Of a stretch of 64,000 nucleotides of DNA, positions 40,001 to 52,000 are shown piece after piece. The DNA lies in the NCBI GenBank assembly GCA_013400115.1, contig VXBP01010266.1:1798001-1862000 (forward strand), written 5' to 3'. A program made the translations under genes and the position numbers. Source of the DNA: Rhinopomastus cyanomelas (taxonomy: Eukaryota; Chordata; Aves; Bucerotiformes; Rhinopomastidae). The notes below the pieces were generated by a model, which saw only the letters and a list, made by a program, of their open reading frames with translations, searched no databases and had not been told where the DNA came from. Position 1 is the stretch's first letter; each line of letters begins with the position of its first letter.

Positions 40001-43000
40001 AGCTGGTTTGGGGCGGAAGGGTTTTTTTGCTCATTTGTCTTCTTTAAAGCCCCAAATCTCCAATATCCAAGATGTCGCAGAATTTGTTCCAGAGGAAGAC
40101 TGATGTTGCTTCACAAACGCAAGCACAGTCTCACATTAAACAAGCTAATGAGAATTCCACTTAGTTCCAGCAATTCCCTGGAGCAGTGATATGGAAGAAT
40201 GTCTCAGTTCCACCCCATTCCCAGAGGCTTAATATATACAGAGAACATTTGGGATCTCTTCAAGTGAGCTAAGGATTTGCATATCCTAACACACCGCATA
40301 TATTTCCTTTGATAAATGTGAATTACCTGGACTGCCTTCAAAGTGGTAGAATATGGCATTTATTTTATAATAAAATTACATTAACCCCCCCCCGAACTGT
40401 TATAAAACAGAAGTCTAAGGCTACTGTCATCTCACATCCAGGTGGAACTCAAAGTATATCCACATCACTTGTTTATCAGCTTAAACTGATTTTGATTTCA
40501 AGAGTCTCCTAGATTAAGGAACTTAATAAATATTATTCCTGCTCTAGTTGGCATGTTTTTGAAACATTATACTAAATTCACGTACTCTCAGAAGACCAAA
40601 AAAAAGGGCAAAACCTTCAATCTGTATTATCCAAAGCACAGCACGTGGCCTCTGCAATTTAATCCCCCCACAAGGTTCAGTTACTCAGCATTTCTCAGAG
40701 TTGGTTCACTTTAAAATCTGTACTTCAGCATTTACATTAGAGTTAACTTTAAGGCCCCCCCATGTAAACCTTTTCTTTTGACATGTTAGCAACTGTGAAC
40801 TCAACTACAACAGGTAAATCAATCAACTACAACGGAACCTAAGACTGTGAACTAAACTACAATAGATAAATTATTACATACTGTTAGAAAAAGAATGAAT
40901 AGAACACATAACAAACCAAGATCTTAACACACCACTTCCCCAGTGGAACTGAGAGAAGGCAGCAGATCCCTCAGTGCAGTTCTGCATTTATTGCATGGAG
41001 CCCTTCCCAAGACGAGACTGGCTCTCCTTTAACAGTGCACTAGATCTACACTGTTTCTCCAGTGCTTACAGCTCTGACAAGAACACTGTACATAAGAAGC
41101 CAAATATAATTAAGAACAGTTTGAAGTATTTATGATAGTGCCTGAAATCTATTTTTAGCAAGGAAAAAAAAGCCATCTTTAGAAATCCAGAAAGCAAAGA
41201 AGCATACGAAGCTTCCTCAGATAAGCACGCAACACTACAGTTGACTTTTAAAAGCAAGAAAATACATTAAAAGCAAGAAAATTGAGAGTACATCAAGGCA
41301 ACTCTTTAGTCCTGTAAGGAAAAGGTATGTACATTGCAAGTGTTGAATTATGTACCAAACACTTGTACAATTCTGAGGAAATCACTTAAAACCAAGTCAG
41401 CAGGTAAGTTTAGACTAACTACCAAAGCACAAATTGCTGTACAATTAGGAGTTTGCATTGCACTCAGCAGTAAAATTTGTTGGCTATAACCTGTTTCTTG
41501 TTATAGCAGAGGTGTAGCAGAGCAGGGTATTTTAACTTCTAACCAGGAACAGTTACTAACATGAAACACAAAACAACAAAAGACCATACAACATCAAAAG
41601 CTAGCGATGCTGAAATTCTGAAGGAATACAGAAGAGGGGGCAGAGTGATTTATTATGTCTTTACACAGCAAGAAAAGTTAGTTTTGTCAGACTGAGCAGA
41701 AAGTCTGTAAAATGAGGCATTTTCACACAGCTTTGCTATGCAGTGACAGTATGTTCAGGTTTTTTTGTATAAAGGTTATTTCTGGAAAACTGCTATATGC
41801 AAATGTGCAGATCTAGCCTCACTTCTTTCAGAAAGAGAATCACAGAATCACATCTCTTTATGATCTTAAAAGTCTTTTCCAACTATCAACCTTAAACCCA
41901 GCACACAGAATCACAGAACACTAGGGGTTGGGAAGGGACCTCAAAAGGTCATCTAGTCCAATCCCCCTGCCACAGCAGGATCAGCTAGACCAAGTCACAC
42001 AGGAACATGTCCAGGCAGGTTTTATTTTATGCCTTTCAGCAGCAGTGCTGGCTGAGGATGGGGGAAGCCATACTGACCTAAAGCACACCTGGGCTGTTGT
42101 CCTCCTTCCAGGGTTGTGTTAACACAATGTTTGAAATGTCCTCACTGCAGTTTACATTGTGTCACAGAATCAATCAGGCACAGAGGCTGCTGCACTCTTG
42201 TACATCAACACCAGGAATTATTTTGACCCCTGAACAATAATTATTGTAGCTACTGACTCACGGTAACCAGTTACTAGTAAGAAAAGCCAACACAAGTTCT
42301 CAGAGGAACTGATTACAAACTGACACACTGTCAAGACTGTTGAATACCTCCTCCCTTTCTTTTATCTTTCAGAAAAGTCACAAGTTAAGTTTGCTGTAAA
42401 TTACTGCGTTCAGTCAGTGAGAATCAAAACAACCAGCTGCAAGGTGGAGGAGCATAGAGCTACAGTCCTGGAAGCTGTTTATGCTCCTTGAGGCTGGAGT
42501 TTTCACAGCTCTACTGTTCAAGTAACTGCTGGTCCACTGACAAAGCTTTTTGCCACCAAAGCAACAGTAAAACAGATGTGGTAGAGTCTCTCTGATGTAG
42601 GGTTTAAGTACAAGCAGAAAGGTGATCTCGCCTCAGCGCACTAGAATTTAGACTTAAAACTGTTTCCGCTCTACAGAGCGATGCACAAGCACTTGAAAAG
42701 CAAGTCCAAAGATCTACACTGTCAAAAGAAAGGCAGCTGATAGTGATCTTAAACATCATGTAGCAGCCTAACACCAGGTCTATGGAACAAGCACATTAAC
42801 TACACTTACGAACAATTTTATCAATCCCGTTTATATAAATCTTCTCCATCAGTTTTAAACACACACAGTACGATCTTTCTTTTTATTCCTATTTGTCTAA
42901 TTAGACAGAGTAGAAGATTTTTTAACTTACTGTTCATGGAAATCCAGCATCGGCGGCTCAAACCGGAGAGGTCGGCAATTTCCCCGATACAGGGATACAC

Positions 43001-46000
43001 TGCAGGAAAAATTCAAATCAAAAATTAAAATGCTGTGAAAGATACTGCTACATTATACATTTTTACTCCCTTCCCACCTCAAGTTGCCTTTTCTTTGCAA
43101 AGCTTTCACTCATACTAATAGCAGAGCAACTAATTCAAAAGAAGAAAGCCTGAAAAACTTGTCCAGTCAGAGTACTGGACAAGTATGTATGATTATGTGG
43201 TGTCTCCAAGGAAGATTATGCAAGAGTATGCATCTTGGAAATGGACATAACTGGTGTTATTTTTTTCCTCTACATAGCAGTGGCTCAGTGAAACAAACTA
43301 AACAGGATTATACCACCTTTCACAGCAGTATCCAAACACCTTCCTTAATGCGTACCAGCAACTGATGTACACACACTAAGCGTCTCTAGCTTCATCTATA
43401 CTAGTAGAGAAACAATCTAGAACCCATTTGATAGCCCTAAGGCACATGTCTCTACTGTCAGAAACACATCATCTCCAGCACACAACTCTGCTTTAGAAAC
43501 ATTCCTTAGCTTTGTCTATGGATGCTAGCAGATGAAGAATGAAATTCAAATACCACTCCAACAATCTGGCAGTGAAAACAACTTAGAAGTATCTGGAAAC
43601 ATTCTCTATCATTGCTCATTTTACCAGTAAAGTTATATAGAACACAATCAATAACCCAGAACTAAAGTTGCAAGAAAAAAATGACACAGTGGTTTTCATT
43701 GACTAAAACATTTTCCCATTCAGAATATGATGGCCACACAAATATCTCTAATTCAGTATCATTTTATTTTAGGATGAGTGAAAATTGTATTCATATAATA
43801 AACCACAAACTAAGGAACTACGTAAAGGAAACAAACAGACAAAGCCAAAGACTGGCTCAAAACCAATGCCTTTTTTTTTTTCTCTTCAAATGCTTTTGTT
43901 ACTGATTTTAGAATAGCACTCTAATTTTACATCCTCGTTTTCTGACTTTCATCAGTCGTAGACACCCAAAGATAGACCTGCAGCCACATGTGCTGCGTAA
44001 GCAAAGCTGCTCTAAAAACTCAGCCAGAGCAGTAGAACCACCCAGTTCTGCCTCAACAGAAGAAGCCAGGAATCACACAATGTTGGGAAGGGACCTTCAA
44101 AAGTCATCCAGTCCAACCTTCTCAGACCCTGCAATGAGCAGGCACATCTTCAATTAGATCAGGTTGTCCAGAGCCCCATCCAACCTGACCTTGAATTCTT
44201 CTATGGATAGGGCATCCACCACTCCACTGGGCAATGTGTTCCTGCGTCTCACCATCCTCACTGTAGGAAATGTCTTCCTTGTACCTAGTCTAAATCTCCT
44301 CTTCTTTTAATTTTAAACCATTACACCTTGTCCTGTTGCAACAGACCCTCCTAAAAAGACTGTCCTCATCTTTCTTACAGGTCCCTTTTAAGTACTGGAA
44401 GGCTGCCATGTCTTCCTGGAGGTTTCTCTTAGTTGGGCTGAACAACCCCAAGTCTCTAATCCTGATCAGAGAGGAAGGGTTCTGCTCCTCTGATCATTTT
44501 CATCAGTAAGATCTTTATTTCAAATCCACTGAAAATGCAGTCAAGAGTAATTAGACCTAACTTAACAATCAGAACGTACACAATTCTTCACACACACAGA
44601 AAGTTTAAGCAACATTTTCTCAGACTGTATAGCTATGTTATCCTGGATAGCCACTTAGAAAACACAGACCTTCTGAATAGCTAAGGTCTGGTAAAGGCAG
44701 CCTCAGCATAATCACTCAATTATTTTTACAAAAGTAACAATGGCAATAAGAATGAAAAGCTAACAAACAATATTACAATTCCCAAACTTTGCCTACTGGA
44801 AGTCCCAACATGAGTCAACTTGCATCAAATTTACAAAATTAGAACAGTGTCTGCTCTTCTAGGCACTTGCTCACCAAAGGCTGGATACACCCATGGGTAG
44901 GGCAACCATACAGTATAATGATATTTAAGTTAATTATTACTCCATGCACATAGAGCTGTGGCTCCTGGTCTCCTGTAAGATTTTAGGCATTTTTTTCTTA
45001 TCTACCTCTCCAAGTTTATTTTGCAAAGTCAAAAAGAACATGGAAAGAAAAAGATGCATCTGAATAAGAAAGGACTATTGACATCTGCCAACTAGCTCCA
45101 GCAGGCCACAAACTGACCAGGAGCCATCTGAATCTTACAAAGTTTCAAGAGTGACTGGTTCCTGTCAGTGATTTAAGATGGTGTCAAAACTCTTTCCCTT
45201 TTGCAAGAATTTTTACTTTTAAAGTAAGACTTGAGAGTGAACTACACACAGTCCCTGATCATACCATCAACTCTTTTGTCCAAGTGAGAGTGTATTCACC
45301 TCAAAAACCAGCTACTGAACTGCTACTACTCAGAAGCATCTCCTACCAGAGGCAATTCACTGAAACACAGCTTTGTCTCAATAAAGTTAGCCCCAGATGC
45401 TGTTAAAAAGATGGTCCAAATAACACTGACTGGAAAGACCATAGGAGATATGGCTGATCACCTGTGTCGAGACAATTTTCTTCTAAGGGCATTCTTCAGC
45501 ACTTCCATAATGTTTAGCAGGTTATCAGAGTACTAGGCACTTATAATTTTAAGTAATCCACACACATCTCTGCATTTGGACATTAAATACAACATTTGGC
45601 AGGCATTTTCTTCAAGATTTCTGCTAACTTGGGTAGTAACTGCTTCTCTGTATCCTCACGTTACCTTTTTAGCTGTTCTGGGATTTCTGGAGGAGGTCTA
45701 CGCTCTATGGAATCTTATCTGTACCACCTTTAAACGCTACTGAGGAAAAGAAACCTAATCATTACATCTACTTTTCCTACATTACTTTACCAGTTTTATT
45801 TCCTCCCCTGTGCCCATAAATTGTCAAGAAACAAAGACAGCTTTAAATCATCAAATCTCATTAATTTTACTCAGCAACACGAAGTCTTAGAAAGCCACTA
45901 GCTTCGTCATTTCTATTGCCACAGAGTAAAACATGCATGTCCAAAAATAACCACCTGAATTTTTTAAATTACAAAACAATCAAATACCCCACAGTGGCAA

Positions 46001-49000
46001 CTTTTATGCCAGGACATCCTTGAAAGAGCCATCTCAAAACCAGAACATTTTTGGCTAGAAAAGTAACTAATCAATTGTATTTTTCTGACAGCATCCACAG
46101 GTTGTGATTATCTGAAACTAAGTTAAAACCTAGTTTTTAGATTGTAGTTCAATTCTAGTTAAAATTACTTTAGAAATATTGGTATTAAACATGGACTTAT
46201 AAAACTACAGAATGTTTTAAGCTGGAAAGAACCTCAGATCATCTAGCTCCAATCCTCTGCCATGGGCAGGGATACTTCTCACTAGACGAAACTGCTCAAA
46301 GCCCCATTCAACCTGCCGTTGAATGTTTGCAGGGACAGAGCATCCACGTCACTGGGCAACCTGTTCCAGTGCCTCACTATCCTCAGAGTGAGGAATTTCT
46401 TCCTAAGATATAATCTAAATCTACTTTCTTTTAGTTTGAAACTACTCCCCCTTGTCCTGTCACTAGAGTCCCTCAAAAAAAGTCCCTCTCCAGTTTTCCT
46501 GTAGGCCCTCTTCAGCTACTAGAAGGCCCCTGTAAGGTCCCCTGGAGCCTTTTCTTCTCCAAGCTAAGCAACCTAATTAGCTCAGCTTGTCTTCAAAGCA
46601 GAGGTGCTCCAGCCCTTGATCATCCTCCAGCCCTCAACTCAGTTGACAACTTTGGTATCTGACAGTAAACACTGCTGTACAGTAAACACTAAGTGCAGAT
46701 CAGTAAGGTGGCCACCAACAAAACTTCTTCAAAAACTACACCCAGCAACTGGTTGGCTTGGTTATGCCATTATTGACCCTAAATTAGGAGAACATGCTAC
46801 CAGACATTAAACTTCATAGCAAAGGCTTCCTGAGGGGATCCTCTAAGAAAAGGGCAGCAAAAGAACACAATGAAGCTTGAGCAGGTGCACTGTAACCAGA
46901 CCACTGGTAAGAACAAAAGAAATTACATTGCTAGTTCATTCCCCTCCTACAAAATAGCCTTAAAAAGCTATTGAAGAACTGAATATGCTGTTCACCTAGG
47001 AAAGAAATATCTGCAAGCTATGCTAAAGAGAGATTATAATCTCTAATATGATAAAACAAGTCACCTAGAGTTGTTAAGCGTGCAATCCATAAACATAGAA
47101 TTTTTAGCATTATTGGAAAAACACTTGAAAGAATGATCTCTGTAAAGCCAATAATGATATATGTAATCCATAGCCTCAGTCTTTGTACTCTGGGACCACC
47201 AACTTCAGTTGTTTCCTGGGAGATTAAAGAATTCCACATAATTCCAAGGTCTCAAAGCACCTTCCTTCTGCCACTGACACTCCATGACTTAAACAGGACA
47301 GTATTCAATTTAAACTGTTTCCATAAAGGCTGGCTATAGCAAAGATGCCAAACACACTAATCACGGTTCTCAGTTGTCATTCCTAAATTCATGTTTTCAT
47401 ACTTGCAATCTCATCTACATACTGCAGTGAACAGCTTCAGCTGTTTGAAGTCCCTGTCCATAGGTCATGGAAGAAACATGCAACAAACACCCACAGCACA
47501 ACAGCTCCAGTTCACAATCCATGTACCCATCAGGTAAAATAACTCGCTGGAGCATGAACTGCAGCACCTGAGCAACAGGGACACACAGTCACCATCCCTG
47601 GAAGAGGATTCTTGGCAGGAAGGCCAGGTAAACCATAACTGGGTTATGAGCTACATAGTAAAACCCTTCTATTTAAAGTGTGCAATTTTAAATTGCACCT
47701 CTTTCAACTATTTTTTCCCATCCTGACCAAAACATTATGACTGGTATGATTAAAGAAACAAGCAAAATGAACTTAAAAGTAACTTTACATGTGCCAATCC
47801 ATTCTCCTAGCACAGTTACACACAGAGAAACCATTACAGAATGCATTTTTTAAATGATAATTTGTGGGAGCAGTTTAGATAAACAGATGTTCTACTTGCT
47901 TAATCCAATATTAACATGTAAGGAGAAAAAAAAAACCAACAGTTTAGTTAAAAGACCAGGTGGGAAATGTAATTTGAGGGACTTCATGGATGAGAAATAA
48001 ATGGCCAGAAATCCTCAAGGGCAGAGAGAAGCCTCCATTGCTGAGGATGTAGAACAAAGACAGACTCAGGGGAGATAGGATGCCACAAATTTCCAGTTTT
48101 ATGCAGAGTGACTACCACAAACTTTTAAAATAAAAAATCAAATGAGACAGTCTGACAAAATTCACATTACTGTAATGCATAAACTTCCTTAAGCTTCAGA
48201 CCAAAATATGAAGCAACTGCCTTACTTCAATACATCGTATTAACTCTTTCACATTATCACAACAAAGACAGTACAAATCTCTGCTTTCATTTCACCTGTA
48301 GTGAAAAGCATGTCACATTCTCATAAGGTTCTTAGTGTCCTTCATGTTCCCACTTTCCTTCTGAAATCCTGAATTCCCAGTACCAGTTAAGCCCAAGCCT
48401 ACAGTATTTTCATGCAGTTCAGGAGAGTCGGGTCTATATCTAAGCAAAAGGCAGCAGAGACTGGTGGCAAGTGATACAAGTAGGATCAAGGCTTTCAAAG
48501 CATAAAATGAAAAATGTGTTTCCCTCCCAGAGACTTTTCAGAATGTACTGCCAAGAGACTGCAATGGACAGGCAGTGAGATGGAGATGAAACAGGATGAT
48601 GTTTTTCTTTCAAACAACCCTAAGAACTTTGAAGCAGGTAAACAAACTCAGTCCTTTCTCAGTAAGGACTGAAATATTCTAAAAGCAGAATCTCAGTGCA
48701 CTCTCTATTTACATTCAGTGGTACATGTGTAACAGTATTACAGAACTCCTCTGCTTTTAATTCCATGTGTGAAGTTATTTAGCTGTCCAATATTAAAGAT
48801 TTGCTTACATTTTACACTTCCTCTATATGAGACAAATAACTGAAAAATTACTCTACTTGCATTTGATCTTTTTTACACTAAACCTTCACTTTTCTTATGA
48901 AAACTATCACAAATCTCACAATAGGATGGTTGTTTTAAACTTTTGGAAGATCATGCTTACCTTTTCTGTTGATATGAACTGAGGCCTATAGTTGTCTCAG

Positions 49001-52000
49001 TCTGTAAAAGAAAGAAAAGACTTAAGACACTGACATTATATTTCCTGTGGAGATTAAAAAAAAAAAAACACAAACTGCAACAAGTTAGTAGATCAGATCT
49101 TGAAAGACACAAGTTCTGAGATGGAGCAGAAAATTCAAACTGGCTTTTTTGCAGTTACTTAAAGAAATTAAGCCTCTTCCAGAAGACTGTTTGGCCCTGG
49201 ACAAGATCTGCAACCAGTGAAAGGACTCCTACAAGCTGTAAGACAAGCAGCAATTTAATAGCTTAAAAATTGAGAGGAGGAAAAAAGTCCAGGAAACTAT
49301 GACACTGTAAAAAGCAAAAGAAAAACACAGCATAGATGTAAGAAACAAATTACAAAGAAAAGCATGTTAAACAAGTAATAGTGAAGTAATTATCTCATCA
49401 GAGTAATTTAACAAACTAGAGAACAAAGAACACTATAATCTTCATTCAATCACAAAACTTCACCTCCTTACCTGCTAATGGTCTTCTAGCCTCTATTATT
49501 CATACCTTCACTACCACTACACTGACACTACAGCTAATTACTGGGAGACAAAGATATTAGGTTCTCTAGGAAACTCCAACTAGCCTAACCATGTCCAAGA
49601 AATCCCAACTGGTTTTGAAGGGTACATTATGGCACATCCTCCTGATGCAGGTCATGTTAAAACACACCTGCCTTTGAAAACTTCTTTCTTCCCACAGGAT
49701 TTGAGGATCATACGAAGAATTCTCAGTCCTTCTATGAAATTCCTTTCACAGCCACAGTAAGTATTTGTCTTAAGAGAGTAGGAAGAACGCTTACAGATCT
49801 GATAAAGGGTTATGGTGCAGCTTGGATCATCTGTCATGGGTCACTCTCTACTGTAAGGACATCACAGTATCATTTGTTCACACAGGGCATGCGAATTTTT
49901 CAGATCATATTTCAGAAATAAAATCAAGTCCCTTGACCTAGTACTTCACTGATTTTTTCCAAGTACAAAAGTACACTTTCTTTCCTTGTTTTTCCTATGA
50001 GCGAAGTACTTTTCTCCTAAAATATGTTTTTGAAAATTACGCTTACTTTAAAATTCCTCTAATAAAATATTTTATATTTTATTTTGCTTCCTGCAGACAC
50101 TCATAGAATCATTAGGGATTGGAAGGGACCTCAAAAGGTCACCTACTCCAGCCCCCCTGCCACAGCAGGATCACCTAGACCAAGTCGCACAGGAACACAT
50201 CCAGGTGGGTCTTAAACATCTCCAGTCAAGGAGACTCCACAAATCCTTTGAGATTTTGTAACTGCTACTATTAAATCACTTAGTTCACAAATATTAATGT
50301 TTGATTCATGTCAAGAATCAATCGTGAGCTGCAATTACTTGGTCTATTGATCCTCCAATTTGCAACGAGCTACAGAAAGCTGGAACTGTATTATACACCA
50401 TCATAAAACAAAGCTGATCTGTACCTTGTGGATCTACTTGTGTTTTTAAACATCTGTAGACAGCATCAATTTGCATTTTAGTTTCAAAACCACCGAAACA
50501 GAGGGACAGACTGGCTACAGTGATGCTGCAAGAGGAAGGGGTGCCACGTGAAGTTACACTTTGCAGTACAGCATGATCAGTCTTTTTTCTCATTGAACAA
50601 AATGCTAAGATACAAGGCAAGTTGTTTCATGTTGTCCATTAACTGCAACAAATTCAAAAGTCAGCAAGTTTTCATTTAAACTCAGCAAACTTACACTTAC
50701 ATAATAGATTTGTACTGTAATTAGGGAAATGAGATGTCTTTTTCATTAAAACACACTCTTTGCAAATGTTTCCACAAGTGTTTTCTAGCTAGGGTATACT
50801 ATTCAGACTGCCAAGCTTTCAGTTCAGCATCTCAATTTCTTGTATCACCCTCCATTTTCTATTTCCTGTAAGATACAACTAAATACAACTTGAATTTGGA
50901 ATAATAAGAGAAATTCAATTAAGGTGAAGAAAGAAAAAAATCAGTTCCAGCTAAGTGAAGAATGCTTAAGACATGATGTTCCGTATCTAAAACCTCTTAG
51001 AAAGTTCTGCTGAGTAAGTTCATTGATTAAATTCAGTCTCAGTATCTGCAAGCTTCTGTGCATCTATGATGCATACAGCAAGTGATATGGTACAAGTGTT
51101 GAGAACGTTTTTGATGTGAAGATCTATGCAATGAAATCAGTAATGCAGATGCACCCAAAAATTACCCAAATCCATTTGGAGTGCCTTCTCTACTAAAATT
51201 ATCTACTCTTCCTCCCTCCCTAACAACTGCATGTATTCCTCTTCTTTTATTACAGCACAATCATTGAAAGCCATTCTTCTCCCAATTTCACAAGTTCCAT
51301 TCTTCCATGCTGTGTATTCACATCTGTCTCATAAGACACCAAAAACTGCTGAGACAGTTTTCATGTGATACTGTTCTAAACCTGTACTGGTTTGGGCTGG
51401 AAGAGTTAATTCTGTGGTAGTTACTACAGTGTTATGTTTTGGATTTGTGCTGGAAACAGTGTTGGTAATTTGAGGATGTTTTTGTTATTACAAAGCAGCA
51501 CTTACACAGACTCAAGGCCTTTTCTGCTTCTCACACTCCCTGTCCAGCAAGTAGGCTGGGGGTGCACAAGACATTGGGAAGGACACAACCAGGATGGTTG
51601 ACCCCAGGTGACCATCTCCCACACCACACGATGTCATGCTCAGCACTACAAGTTGGCTGAAGGAGTTAAGAGTTATGGTGATTGTCAAACATGTGATGGA
51701 GTTCAGCTTTCCTGGACGTGGCTTGACACTGGCCTGCTGATGGGAACTGGCAAGTAGATTCTTATTTTGCTTTGCTGGTATGCACACACAGCTTTTGCTC
51801 TACTCTTTAAACTGTCATTGTTCCTACCCACAAGTTTTCTCACTTTTACTCTTCCAATTCTCTCCCCCATCCCACTGGGGGAGAGAGAGTGCAAGTGGCC
51901 ACGTGGGGCTGAGCTGTCAGCTGAGGTTAAACCACAGTAACAGCCAAGATCACTCTATGAAGTTTACACAAGCACCAATGTTTTTGAAAGTGCTTTTTTC

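Larger units (their letters stand above)
36388..42930 (-). other. Intron E3-E4 (6.5 kb)
   Basis: CR1 copies at 36525, 39261 and 41904, a hairpin at 39531 and a tandem duplication at 40792. No further gene recognised. Confidence 0.8.
43000..48960 (-). other. Intron E2-E3 (6.0 kb)
   Basis: Two older CR1 copies (44068-44505, 46203-46632) and a hairpin at 43157. Otherwise unrecognised sequence. Confidence 0.8.
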
